From: Sulfurospirillum multivorans DSM 12446
GTDB taxonomy: Bacteria; Campylobacterota; Campylobacteria; Campylobacterales; Sulfurospirillaceae
Length of the DNA stretch: 64,000 nt
NCBI RefSeq assembly: GCF_000568815.1
Contig: NZ_CP007201.1
Location: 124,001-188,000, forward strand
Direction: 5' to 3'
Shown: positions 54,590 to 63,686 of the stretch, one piece after another
How positions within the stretch are numbered: the stretch's first letter is position 1
How the letters are laid out: each line of letters starts with the position of its first letter
The notes under the pieces: model-generated
Databases searched by the model: none
What the model saw: only the letters and a program-made list of their open reading frames with translations
What the model was told of the DNA's origin: nothing
Program-made: the position numbers and the translations under genes

Positions 54590-55396
54590 CTAAGCTTTCG
54601 TCAATCTGCTGTATAAAAGTTGTAGGAAAAAAAGCGTGGTTGCGACGAGAATGATGGATGCACCGCCACTGAGGTTGAAGCGATACGAGAGGTACAGCCC
54701 AAGTATGCAAAAAAGTGCTGAAAGAAGCGAAGATACGACCATCATGCCCCCCACGGAATTGGTGAATTTTTCGGCAATGTAGGGTGGAATGGTCAGCAGT
54801 GCAATGACTAAAATAAGCCCTACCGCGCGAATGATAATGACAACACCCAGCGCTACCATTAAAACCAACGCAAAATAGAGTAGTGTGACATTGATGCCTC
54901 GAAGTTTGGCAAATTGCGCGTCAAAACTCATCGCTAAGAGCTGCTTGTAAAAGATAATGGCAAAGGCTAAAACTAACACCAACACCGTACCCATACTGTA
55001 AAGATCTTCGGGTGTGACCGATAAAATCGCACCAAAAAGATAACTCATCAAATCCACATTGTATCCAGGTGTAAGGTCGGTCATGATGATGCCCAGCGCC
55101 ATACCAAATGCCCATAAAACACCAATCAGTGCATCAAGACGTGCGTTGTTTTGGTGTGTTATATAGGCGATAATGGCTCCTAAAAAAAGCGCAAAAAGTG
55201 AAGCACCTAGCATGGGAGCAATACCAAAATAAAGTGCTAAACCAATGCCACCGTACGAGCCATGTGCAATGCCTCCTGCGATAAACACCATGCGATTGAT
55301 AACAGTGAGTGTTCCAATCACACCACAAATAACGCTGACTAAAAGTGACGCCCAAAGGGCATTTTGCATAAAATCAAAGCTTAGAATATCCATCAT
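54590..55396 (-). CDS. znuB: Zinc ABC transporter permease
   Basis: The approximately 268-residue protein has eight or nine membrane helices and belongs to the ABC-3 family (VICGVIGTLTVINRMVFIAGGIAHGSYGGIGLALYFG near residue 28, a conserved substrate-path segment). The start at 55396 forms an ATGA overlap with the ATPase stop. The genes are linked to zur and controlled, by inference, by its operators. Confidence 0.88.
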   Translation of the reverse strand: MMDILSFDFMQNALWASLLVSVICGVIGTLTVINRMVFIAGGIAHGSYGGIGLALYFGIAPMLGASLFALFLGAIIAYITHQNNARLDALIGVLWAFGMALGIIMTDLTPGYNVDLMSYLFGAILSVTPEDLYSMGTVLVLVLAFAIIFYKQLLAMSFDAQFAKLRGINVTLLYFALVLMVALGVVIIIRAVGLILVIALLTIPPYIAEKFTNSVGGMMVVSSLLSALFCILGLYLSYRFNLSGGASIILVATTLFFLQLLYSRLTKA

Positions 55397-56154
55397 GCGA
55401 GCTCTTTGGGGAAATGATTGCAACGGGTGGCGCTGATGAGTTCAACGGGGCAGACATGTTCGTTTTGATTTTCAAAGACTTTGAAATTTTGGGTTTTTGG
55501 CACATCGTGAACGAAGAGCGTTTTGTTGACATGGACGACTTTTGTGGCGTAATTGAGTGCAACGTTAATGTCATGACTGATGATGACAATGCCGACCGTT
55601 TCATTGAGCGATTTGAGCAGTTTAAACATACTGATCTGCCCTGCAGTGTCAATACTTGCAGTTGGCTCATCTAAAAACATGATTTTAGCTTCACACGCAA
55701 GGGCGCGGGCGATGAAAACACGTTGGCGTTGTCCGCCTGAGAGCGTGTTGATCTTTTGGTTTTCAAACCCTTTCATGCCCACTCGCTCTAACATGCCAAG
55801 CGCAATCGCGCGATCTTCTTTTGAGTACGTTGCAAAGGCTTTGGATTTGGAGAGTCTGCCCATCAAAACAACGTCCATCACTTTAATGGGGAAGTCTTTA
55901 TTGGCGATAGTATCTTGGGGAACATAAGCAATTTCATGGCTTACATGTAAAGGGTTTTCACCAAAAAGAAGCACTTCGCCGCGTTCAGGTTCCAGTAAGC
56001 CTATCATCATTTTTAAGAGGGTGCTTTTACCGCCACCGTTGGGACCAATGATGGCTAAAAATTCGCTCGTGTTGTACTGGAGGTTGATGTCCTCCAGCAC
56101 GCACGCGCCATCATAACTAAAATAGAGGTGATTGATTTGAATATCATTTTGCAT
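55393..56154 (-). CDS. znuC: Zinc ABC transporter ATP-binding protein
   Basis: A 253-residue ATPase with GPNGGGKSTLLKM near residue 37, LSGGQRQRVFIARALA near residue 138, IMFLDEPTASIDTAG near residue 160 and the switch His in IISHDINV near residue 195. A TTACATGTAA copy reads Pro-Leu-His-Val. Located between the permease and binding protein genes. Confidence 0.9.
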   Translation of the reverse strand: MQNDIQINHLYFSYDGACVLEDINLQYNTSEFLAIIGPNGGGKSTLLKMMIGLLEPERGEVLLFGENPLHVSHEIAYVPQDTIANKDFPIKVMDVVLMGRLSKSKAFATYSKEDRAIALGMLERVGMKGFENQKINTLSGGQRQRVFIARALACEAKIMFLDEPTASIDTAGQISMFKLLKSLNETVGIVIISHDINVALNYATKVVHVNKTLFVHDVPKTQNFKVFENQNEHVCPVELISATRCNHFPKELA

Positions 56155-56166
56155 AAAGCGATTATA

Positions 56167-57045
56167 TCATTTTAGTTCTGATTGAAACGTTTTGGCAATG
56201 CTCAAAAGATTTTCACTCCACGCATAAGCTAAAGGATCGATGGGTACTACTTTGCCATTAATTTGCTTGGCAATACTGATGGCACTTTTTTGAGAAAACT
56301 GAGGCGCAACAAAAATCACTTTAGCATTTTCCTCTTTAGCTTCTTTGATGATGGTCGCTAACTCACTTGGTTTTGGCTCTTTTCCACTCACTTCAATCGC
56401 AATTTGCTCTAAATCATAACGTTTTGCAAAGTAGCCATACGAAGGATGAAAGACGATAAATTTACGGCTTTTAATGTCGCTAAGGGTCTTTTGAATAGAC
56501 GTATCTAAAGCATCGATTGAGACGATAAATGCTTCGTAATTTTTGGTAAATTCACTTGCTTGTGCTGGATAAAGTGTGACCAGTGCATTGTAAATGTTTT
56601 TAGCTTGGGTTTTGACTAAAATGGGGTCAAGCCAAACGTGTGGATCGAGAGATTCATCTTCATGGTCGTGATGCGCCTCTTTTTTAGAATCTGCTTTTTC
56701 ATCTTCATGATGATGTTCCGCCATTGCTATTTTTTCAATGCCTTTTACTGTATCGACCATCACCATTTTAGGATTGGTGCTTTGAAATTTAGGAAGCCAC
56801 GCTTTTTCAAACCCATCACCGATGCTAAAGTAGGCATCTGAACTGGCAAGCTCTTTCATTTGCGAAGGCTTCGGCTCATAGGTGTGTTGGTTCGCCCCAG
56901 GCGCTACCATAACGTTTACATGTAAAAAATTTTTCGCGATTTGTTCCACAAAATATTTTTGAGGCAAAATGCTGACCGTGACGGTCTGCGCGGCACTTAA
57001 GAGTGAACCAAAGAGAAGTGTGACGAGAAGAAGAATGTATTTCAT
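56167..57045 (-). CDS. znuA: Zinc ABC transporter substrate-binding protein
   Basis: A 292-residue protein with a signal peptide (ILLLVTLLFGSLLSAA), GANQHTYEPKPSQM near residue 55, a histidine/acid-rich loop (EHHHEDEKADSKKEAHHDH) near residue 115, and DPHVWLDPILV near residue 135. The His-rich loop is a zinc-binding marker, although manganese cannot be excluded. The ATG at 57045 fits the signal peptide. Divergent from zur across Fur-type operators. Confidence 0.9.
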   Translation of the reverse strand: MKYILLLVTLLFGSLLSAAQTVTVSILPQKYFVEQIAKNFLHVNVMVAPGANQHTYEPKPSQMKELASSDAYFSIGDGFEKAWLPKFQSTNPKMVMVDTVKGIEKIAMAEHHHEDEKADSKKEAHHDHEDESLDPHVWLDPILVKTQAKNIYNALVTLYPAQASEFTKNYEAFIVSIDALDTSIQKTLSDIKSRKFIVFHPSYGYFAKRYDLEQIAIEVSGKEPKPSELATIIKEAKEENAKVIFVAPQFSQKSAISIAKQINGKVVPIDPLAYAWSENLLSIAKTFQSELK

Positions 57046-57056
57046 GATGTTTCCTT

Positions 57057-57121
57057 TGCGACTTAGTTGCATAATTTTGTGAAATCTTAATCAAATGCAA
57101 CTTAGTTGTGACTTAGAATGA
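57057..57121. promoter_or_regulatory. Three Fur/Zur-type 7-1-7 operators between znuA and zur
   Basis: TGCGACTTAGTTGCA (57057-57071), TGCAACTTAGTTGTG (57096-57110) and an overlapping weaker TGTGACTTAGAATGA (57107-57121) share the dyad TGCRACT-T-AGTYGCA. The 7-1-7 layout is that of Fur-family boxes. They lie between the divergent starts of znuA (57045) and the regulator (57187), so autorepression and control of zinc uptake is the likely function. Confidence 0.8.
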
Positions 57122-57186
57122 TTCTTTAATCGTATATGAAAAAAAATTGGGTACTATTTCTTAGATTTCATCCCAAAGAGGAAACT

Positions 57187-57558
57187 ATGAGCGAACAGCT
57201 TCAAAACGTGTTTCAAGAATACGACATCAAATTTACAACCGCGCGCGCTTCGATTTTAGAGGTGCTCAAAGTTGCCAACAGTCCGCTAAGTTACGAGCAG
57301 ATCAAAGAAAAAATGAGCGTGAGAATGGACAAAGCGACCTTTTATCGCAACATCGCTAAGTTTGAAGCGTTAGGCATGGTGCATAAGTTTGAGTCGGATG
57401 ATCGTAAGTGGTATTTTGAGCTTTCCAGTACGACACATGCGCATTTTATTTGCGAGCAGTGCCATAAAATCACCTGTATGAACGTCGATATTGGCAATGT
57501 TGAGGGCGAAGTGACCAGCATCGTTTTAAAAGGTACATGTAAGGAGTGTCATTCGTGA
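57187..57558 (+). CDS. zur: Fur-family regulator, probably zinc-responsive (Zur)
   Basis: The 123-residue protein has a winged helix (FTTARASILEVLKVANSPLSYEQIKEKM; DKATFYRNIAKFEALGMV near residue 50) and a metal domain with two Cys pairs: ICEQCHKITC and GTCKECHS, plus THAHF histidines. It is somewhat shorter than typical Fur. The ATG at 57187 behind AAAGAGGAAAC is preferred over 57136. Divergence from znuA and adjacent operators support Zur. Confidence 0.85.
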   Translation: MSEQLQNVFQEYDIKFTTARASILEVLKVANSPLSYEQIKEKMSVRMDKATFYRNIAKFEALGMVHKFESDDRKWYFELSSTTHAHFICEQCHKITCMNVDIGNVEGEVTSIVLKGTCKECHS

Positions 57559-58037
57559 AAAAACTTTTACATGTAAGCTTTTTAGCCTTGCTTTTTTTGA
57601 GCGGATGTGCACTGAAACAAGAGATTACCTCTTCTGAGACGTATGTGATTACCATTAAAAACAAACACGTAGCACTTTCCGATACAGGGTTTATTAACCA
57701 CGGAAATGACTATACGAATGTTCAAATTTTCACGGCAGGCAGTGCTCTTTTCAATCTTGAAATCATGGGAAGCACTATCTGTTTGGATGGGCGTTGTTTG
57801 GACAAACTCGCTTTCAATGAGCAGTTTTTTCAAGAAGAACACTACGCGGAATTGATGCAGGAAATTATCGCCAAAAAGCCTATTTATGAAGGGCTAAATC
57901 TGCTTCAAACTTCTAGTGGCTTTGAGCAAGAGATAGACCGCCCAAACAGCCATCTTATCTACACAGTGCAAGGGCAAATACTGAGCTTTAGAGATACCAA
58001 AAACGGTATTTTGATACGCCTAAAACCATTACCATAA
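57555..58037 (+). CDS. Lipoprotein of unknown function
   Basis: GTG at 57555, behind AAGGAG at 57540, gives [18 protein letters not shown]-type signal with Cys19 as lipidation site. The remaining 140 residues are beta-rich ([45 protein letters not shown]), resembling small outer-membrane lipoproteins. It overlaps zur by 4 bp, so may be zinc-regulated. A TTACATGTAA copy lies in the signal peptide and reads Leu-His-Val-Ser. Confidence 0.75.
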   Translation: MKKLLHVSFLALLFLSGCALKQEITSSETYVITIKNKHVALSDTGFINHGNDYTNVQIFTAGSALFNLEIMGSTICLDGRCLDKLAFNEQFFQEEHYAELMQEIIAKKPIYEGLNLLQTSSGFEQEIDRPNSHLIYTVQGQILSFRDTKNGILIRLKPLP

Positions 58038-58047
58038 AGGAATTTTC

Positions 58048-58890
58048 ATGAAATTTGTCGGGGCACATGTGAGTGCCAGTGGCGGAGTCTTTAATGCTCC
58101 CATTAATGCTACAAAAATCGGAGCCAAAGCGTTTGCGCTTTTTACAAAAAATCAACGTCAGTGGGAAGGAAAGTCTTTAACCCAAGAAGAGATTGATCGT
58201 TTTAAAGCTGAGTTAGAAAAAGCGGAGATTTTACCCAAACATGTGTTACCGCACGACAGTTATCTGATCAATCTTGGGCATCCAGAGCGTGAAGCGCGTG
58301 AAAAATCATTGAACGCCTTTTTGGATGAGGTGCAACGCTGTGAAGCTTTGGGGTTGGATAAGCTCAATTTTCACCCAGGAAGTCATCTTAAACAGATCAG
58401 CGAAGAGGCGTGTTTGGAGCTTATTAGCGCTTCCATGAACGAAGTGCTACGTCAAACAAACGGTGTGACTTTGGTTGTGGAAAATACTGCAGGGCAAGGA
58501 AGCAATATGGGTTACAAAATGGAACACCTAGGCTACCTTATGGAGCACTCCATCGATCAAGAGCGTGTCGGGGTTTGCATCGATACTTGCCATCTGTTTA
58601 CTTCAGGTTACGATATCAGAAGTGAAGAGTCTTATAGGCAAACGATGGAAAAATTTGCTACAATCGTCGGATTTAAGTACCTCAAGGGGATGCATCTTAA
58701 TGATTCTAAGCCAGATTTAGGCACTCACGTTGATAGACATGACTCTATTGGCAAGGGGAAATTAGGCGTAGAACCGTTTGGGTTTATCATGAACGATGCG
58801 CGCATGGATGACATTCCTTTAATACTTGAAACGATCGACGATTCGCTATGGGCAGAAGAAATTGCACTGCTTTATAGTTTCACTCACTAA
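58048..58890 (+). CDS. nfo: Endonuclease IV
   Basis: A 280-residue apurinic/apyrimidinic endonuclease of base excision repair. Zinc-ligand motifs are visible: NFHPGSHL near residue 108, [14 protein letters not shown] near residue 143, [13 protein letters not shown] near residue 177, [22 protein letters not shown] near residue 213 and LILETIDD near residue 258. Confidence 0.95.
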   Translation: MKFVGAHVSASGGVFNAPINATKIGAKAFALFTKNQRQWEGKSLTQEEIDRFKAELEKAEILPKHVLPHDSYLINLGHPEREAREKSLNAFLDEVQRCEALGLDKLNFHPGSHLKQISEEACLELISASMNEVLRQTNGVTLVVENTAGQGSNMGYKMEHLGYLMEHSIDQERVGVCIDTCHLFTSGYDIRSEESYRQTMEKFATIVGFKYLKGMHLNDSKPDLGTHVDRHDSIGKGKLGVEPFGFIMNDARMDDIPLILETIDDSLWAEEIALLYSFTH

Positions 58891-58909
58891 AACATTCTAA
58901 GGACAATCT

Positions 58910-60130
58910 ATGACACAAACGGTAAGAGTTGCCACGTTACTCAGTCTGAGTGCGGCGACGCTTTTGGCTTCAGGATACCGTATCCCTGAACAATCTTTAA
59001 ACTCAGTAGCACTCAGTGCAGCGTATGTCGCTAGTGCCAATGGCGCAGATGCGAGTTATTATAACCCTGCCAATATGGCATTTATGGCTGAAGGTGGTTA
59101 TATTGAAACCTCTTTAACGTATATTAATTTATCAGAGGTTAGTTTTGAAGGTGTCTCTTCTTCTATGGATGGAGATTCTAAAGAAGAAGAATTTTTACTT
59201 CCAAATTTGCATTATGTCTCCCCCAAAATGGGTAATTGGCGCTATGGTCTCTCTATTGTTGCTCCTGCAGGTCTTTCAAAGCGTTGGGATGAATCTTTTG
59301 CCAAAGCAAGTTCTGAAGAATTTACGCTTAAAGTCATTGAGGTAAATCCAACAGTGAGTTATCTTGTGAATGAGCAACTCTCACTGGGTTTTGGTTTACG
59401 TGGTGTTTATACGGATGGGGTAGTAAAAAGTGATGCTTCAGGTCTTGGTTCTCAAGCAAACAGGGATCTTACAGGTGATTCGATTGACTTTGGTTACAAT
59501 CTAGCTCTCAGTTACAAGCCGATTAAAGATGTGACCTTAGCTGCAACGTATCGCTCTAAAGTAGATTTGAGTGTTGAAGGTGATGCTACACTTGTCAATG
59601 GAATGTATAATGGAGGTGCAAGTGTAACGATTCCACTTCCTGCCTCCTTAGCATTAGCGGCAGCGTATACCTATGATAAAACAACGGTAGAATTTGTGTT
59701 TGAGCGAACCTATTGGTCAAGCTATAAAGATTTGGATTTTAACTATGATGTTGATTTAACCGCTACGGCTATGGCTGGATTTGATAATCCCATTGCCAAA
59801 AATTGGAAAGATGCTAATGCGTATCGTATTGGTTTAAGTCATCAATGCACCGACAATCTCAAAATGATGCTTGGTTTTGCGATCGATAAATCGCCAGTTC
59901 CTAGCAATACCCTCGGTTTTGAGCTTCCTGATTCGGATGCAAAACTCTACTCCATTGGCTTTGAATACGCCATGAGTCAAAATCTTAAAGTGGGTTTGGC
60001 ATACCTTTATGACGACAAAGAAGATCGAACCGTAAGTAATTATACGGGAGGAACATCGGTAGCGCCATCGGGTACCTTCACCGATTCAGCTGCCCATCTT
60101 TTAACAGCATCACTCAAATATAAGTTTTAA
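58910..60130 (+). CDS. FadL/OmpP1-family outer-membrane transporter
   Basis: A 406-residue beta-barrel protein with a signal peptide (LLSLSAATLLASG) and the family N-terminus YRIPEQSLNSVALSAAYVASANGADASYYNPANMAF. It ends with alternating beta strands and a terminal phenylalanine (ASLKYKF). FadL proteins admit long-chain fatty acids or other hydrophobic molecules. Followed at 2 bp by an acyl-CoA ligase, consistent with uptake and activation. Confidence 0.9.
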   Translation: MTQTVRVATLLSLSAATLLASGYRIPEQSLNSVALSAAYVASANGADASYYNPANMAFMAEGGYIETSLTYINLSEVSFEGVSSSMDGDSKEEEFLLPNLHYVSPKMGNWRYGLSIVAPAGLSKRWDESFAKASSEEFTLKVIEVNPTVSYLVNEQLSLGFGLRGVYTDGVVKSDASGLGSQANRDLTGDSIDFGYNLALSYKPIKDVTLAATYRSKVDLSVEGDATLVNGMYNGGASVTIPLPASLALAAAYTYDKTTVEFVFERTYWSSYKDLDFNYDVDLTATAMAGFDNPIAKNWKDANAYRIGLSHQCTDNLKMMLGFAIDKSPVPSNTLGFELPDSDAKLYSIGFEYAMSQNLKVGLAYLYDDKEDRTVSNYTGGTSVAPSGTFTDSAAHLLTASLKYKF

Positions 60131-60132
60131 AG

Positions 60133-61701
60133 ATGCTCACCTATCCGTATCAAAATTTTTATGAGATCATGGAGGCCAATGCTAAAAATGATCCTAAAAA
60201 AACGGCTATTTTTATGGATGATCACAAAGTATCGTATGTGAAGCTTAAGCATCACATCGATACGTTTGCGCGTTTTTTGGAATTTAGCAGTATCAAAAGT
60301 GGGGATCGGGTTGCCATGATTGTGGGCAACTCGGTGGAGTTTATTGTCTCTTTGTTTGCGATTACGAAGATTGGAGCGATTGCCGTACCTCTGAATACTT
60401 TTTTGAAAAAAGAGGAGTTTGAGTATATTTTGAATGATTGCAGTGCCAAAATGCTGGTTTGCTCCGCATCGTTTGCCAATGAGACCAAAAACTTACTGGA
60501 TACGACGAAGATTGAAAAGATCATTTGGTGCGATGATTACCCGCATTTGGATGAACGCAATTACAGCTTTAGCGAAATTGATGCAAGTGCGGACAGGCAT
60601 GGCTATGGAGCCAAAAAGCCAAAATTGGATGATTTGGCCTGTATCGTTTACACATCAGGCACAACAGGTAAACCCAAAGGCGCTATGCTCTCGTATCGCA
60701 ATATCTTCTCCAATGCGATCTCAGGCGCAGACTCATTTCACATTACATGTAAAGATCGTTTCATCGTTTTTTTACCGATGTTTCACAGCTTTACGCTCTC
60801 CATTATGGTACTTTTGCCCCTCTTTACGTGCTCTAGCATTGTCATCGTGCGTTCGGTTTTTCCTTTTGCCAATGTGCTTAAACAGACCCTACTTAAACGT
60901 GTGACCATTTTCCTTGGCGTTCCAACCTTGTACAACGCGCTGTTGAAAGCAAAAATTCCATGGTATTTTATGTGGTTCAATCAGGTGCGTATTTTTATCT
61001 CAGGCAGTGCGCCACTCAGTGAGCAGTCACTGAATGATTTTAACGCCAAATTTAAAAAAGCGACGCTTTTAGAAGGCTATGGACTCAGTGAGTGTTCGCC
61101 TGCGGTGTGTGTGAACCGATTGGATCACCAAAAACCGCTCTCGGTTGGTTTACCGCTTCCAAGTTATGAAGTGAAAATCGTCAATGAAGAGCGCGTTGAG
61201 GTCAAAACGGGCGAAGTGGGTGAAATTATGGTGAAGGGCGATTGCGTAATGCAAGGGTATCTTAACCATGCCGATGCAACCGATGAGACCATCATCAATG
61301 GCTGGCTTTTAACGGGCGATTTGGGTAAAAAAGATAGCGATGGCTTCATTTACATTGTGGATCGTAAAAAAGATCTGATTATCTCCAAAGGAATCAACAT
61401 TTATCCTAGAGAAATCGAAGAGATTATCTATAAATACGAAGGAATAGATGCGGTTGCGGTGATTGGTATTCGGGATGAACAGACCAAAGATGAAGAGGTT
61501 CTCGCTTTTATTCAACTCAAAGAGGGTATGGAGATTCAAGAGAGCGAATTGCGCGCTTATCTTAAGCAACATGTGGCAAATTTCAAGTTACCGAAGCATA
61601 TTTACTTTGTTGAAGAGCTTCCTAAGAATGCAACGGGTAAGGTTCTAAAGCGTGTTTTAAAAGAAAATGTCAAAAATGGTGGAATCTTACGTAAAAGATA
61701 G
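60133..61701 (+). CDS. Long-chain acyl-CoA ligase (AMP-binding)
   Basis: A 522-residue adenylate-forming enzyme: IVYTSGTTGKPKGAMLSYRN near residue 172 (AMP-binding), YGLSECSPAV near residue 319, LTGDLGKKDSDGFIYIVDRKKDLIISKG near residue 395, and the catalytic Lys in NATGKVLKR near residue 505. It likely activates fatty acids delivered through the upstream porin; a FadD-like role is inferred. A TTACATGTAA copy reads Ile-Thr-Cys-Lys. Confidence 0.92.
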   Translation: MLTYPYQNFYEIMEANAKNDPKKTAIFMDDHKVSYVKLKHHIDTFARFLEFSSIKSGDRVAMIVGNSVEFIVSLFAITKIGAIAVPLNTFLKKEEFEYILNDCSAKMLVCSASFANETKNLLDTTKIEKIIWCDDYPHLDERNYSFSEIDASADRHGYGAKKPKLDDLACIVYTSGTTGKPKGAMLSYRNIFSNAISGADSFHITCKDRFIVFLPMFHSFTLSIMVLLPLFTCSSIVIVRSVFPFANVLKQTLLKRVTIFLGVPTLYNALLKAKIPWYFMWFNQVRIFISGSAPLSEQSLNDFNAKFKKATLLEGYGLSECSPAVCVNRLDHQKPLSVGLPLPSYEVKIVNEERVEVKTGEVGEIMVKGDCVMQGYLNHADATDETIINGWLLTGDLGKKDSDGFIYIVDRKKDLIISKGINIYPREIEEIIYKYEGIDAVAVIGIRDEQTKDEEVLAFIQLKEGMEIQESELRAYLKQHVANFKLPKHIYFVEELPKNATGKVLKRVLKENVKNGGILRKR

Positions 61702-61805
61702 AGATTAACTTTTTAACCAAAGGGTTATTTTATCATCATCTTGTCATCATATATTTCCATGTAGTCGTATAATAATATTTTTACTATGGATCAAAAGGCT
61801 TTGTA

Positions 61806-63539
61806 TTGCAGTATTTGATAGATTTTTTAGAGAGTAAAACGGTTCAAACATCCACAATCTATGAGCATCTTAAGTGTTCGATTGACGAAGCAAAATTTTT
61901 ACAATTGATGACCAAAGAGTACGTGCAAGGCTCTGTTGATCTCGGTGTTGGGGAGATTTTGATCAAACTTTTTGGCGATAAAAAGTATGCGCATCTGCAA
62001 AAACTCTCGTTGGTGAAAGAGTTGATCGAGCAAGGGTGGATTGTTCAAAACAATTTTCTAACCTCAAAGATCATGGATGTCTCCAATTTAGAACTCTTAA
62101 ACAGCAGTGTTACGCTGAGTTCTGCTTTTTTAAAGCTTTTGGAAGAGGGAACCCTAGAGGTTGTGTTACCAGACGTTACGCCATACGCCGATCATCTTGA
62201 ATATCTTAAAGATCAGTTTTTCAGAATTGAGCTGTATCAAAAACTAAGCCAAACCAAACACAATGCAACGGAAAATTCACCCAGCATTGGACGCCTTAAA
62301 AATAAACTCGATCTTTTAGAGAGTCGTATTGTTGAGCGTATTAAAGTCACTCAAAACGAGATCATCGTTGAAACTATTTTCAAAGAAAATGAGTTAAGTC
62401 CTAAAGAACAGCTCATTTTTCTAGCACTTCTCAAAGAGGAGTATGCCGGTGAGTTCGAAAGTTTACGCGATATGAATACACTCATTAGTCTTATCAGCGT
62501 CGATGATTATGAGAAGATTAAAAATCGTTCTTTGTTGGAAGAGGGCTCAAAACTCATCGAAAATCTCATTATTGACTACGATGAGATGCTGAGCACCTTT
62601 GGTGGCGTGACGCGGAGCTTTTTCATCTCTGAAGAGATTTTACAAAAAATCATGCACCCCAATAAAGAGAAAAAAAGCAAGAAAATTAAGCTCGATATGC
62701 TCATTGGCGAGCAAGAGCTTTTTGAACTGATCGACCCTAAGACTAATTTAGATGATGTGATTTTGCATCCAAAAACCAAAGAGGTGCTTGACAATTTACT
62801 CAAACAAATTGATAAAAATGTGGTGAAATTGCTTCGGGAATGGGGGATAAAAGAGCGTCGCAGTGGCATTGATGCTAAGATCATTCTCTACGGTCCTCCG
62901 GGTACGGGTAAAACGATGACAGCGCTCTCTTTAGCGAAGTCGATGAAAAAGCGCGTGCTCAGTTTTGACTGTTCTAAGATTCTCTCCAAGTACGTTGGTG
63001 AGAGTGAAAAAAATGTACGTAGTATCTTTGACACCTACAAAGAGTTGTGTAAAAAGACGAAAAGTGAGCCTCTTTTACTTTTAAATGAGGCGGATCAATT
63101 TTTAAGTGCGCGATCAACCGACAGTGGCGCAAGTGCGGATAAAATGCACAATCAGATGCAAAATATCTTTTTAGAGCAGATTGAGCGTTTTGATGGACTA
63201 CTTATTGCAACTACGAACCTTTTGGAGACGATCGATCCTGCATTTTCAAGGCGTTTTGATTATAAAATCGCGTTTGAAAAGCCTGATTTAAAACAGCGAA
63301 TAGCGCTTTGGAAAAAACTTTTACCTGAAAATGCTACCTATGAAGAGGGTTTAGATATTGAAAAACTCGCTTCGTATCCGCTCACGGGTGGGCAGATCAA
63401 AGTCGTGCTTAAAAACACAGCGCTCAAAGTCGCTGCCAAGGCAAAACCGCTGTTTACGTTTGAAGATTTTAAACTCTCGATTGACCGCGAAACCAAAGGC
63501 GCCTTTGGCGACGCAAAATCCGTTGGATTTATGAATTAA
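61806..63539 (+). CDS. AAA-family ATPase
   Basis: The 577-residue protein begins at TTG 61806 (best available, behind AAAAGG). Residues 1-300 are a helical N-terminal region with no recognised domain. The AAA domain shows Walker A GPPGTGKTMTALSLAKSM near residue 363 and sensor and arginine regions ATTNLLETIDPAFSRRFDY near residue 467. Its Walker B reads LLLLNEADQF near residue 423, with Asn in place of the usual first Asp and the catalytic Glu kept. Substrate unknown; possibly protein remodelling. A 26-bp palindrome follows the stop. Confidence 0.82.
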   Translation: MQYLIDFLESKTVQTSTIYEHLKCSIDEAKFLQLMTKEYVQGSVDLGVGEILIKLFGDKKYAHLQKLSLVKELIEQGWIVQNNFLTSKIMDVSNLELLNSSVTLSSAFLKLLEEGTLEVVLPDVTPYADHLEYLKDQFFRIELYQKLSQTKHNATENSPSIGRLKNKLDLLESRIVERIKVTQNEIIVETIFKENELSPKEQLIFLALLKEEYAGEFESLRDMNTLISLISVDDYEKIKNRSLLEEGSKLIENLIIDYDEMLSTFGGVTRSFFISEEILQKIMHPNKEKKSKKIKLDMLIGEQELFELIDPKTNLDDVILHPKTKEVLDNLLKQIDKNVVKLLREWGIKERRSGIDAKIILYGPPGTGKTMTALSLAKSMKKRVLSFDCSKILSKYVGESEKNVRSIFDTYKELCKKTKSEPLLLLNEADQFLSARSTDSGASADKMHNQMQNIFLEQIERFDGLLIATTNLLETIDPAFSRRFDYKIAFEKPDLKQRIALWKKLLPENATYEEGLDIEKLASYPLTGGQIKVVLKNTALKVAAKAKPLFTFEDFKLSIDRETKGAFGDAKSVGFMN

Positions 63540-63558
63540 AGGCATAAACAAGCCTTTT

Positions 63559-63584
63559 TGAGTGCTTTACATGTAAAGCACTCA
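63559..63584. terminator. Perfect 26-bp palindrome after the AAA gene
   Basis: Centred on a TTACATGTAA copy, the arms TGAGTGCTTTACA and TGTAAAGCACTCA are perfectly complementary. No T-run follows, but the position 20 bp after the stop suits a terminator. It is the longest extension of the dispersed palindrome in the window. Confidence 0.6.
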
Positions 63585-63686
63585 GATGGATTTGTTGTGA
63601 AATGATAGATTCTGCCTTGATAGAGGTAGTAGCGTTTTGGGCTTTGCTCAAATAGCGTTATAAAATGAATGAATGAAGGAATGATG

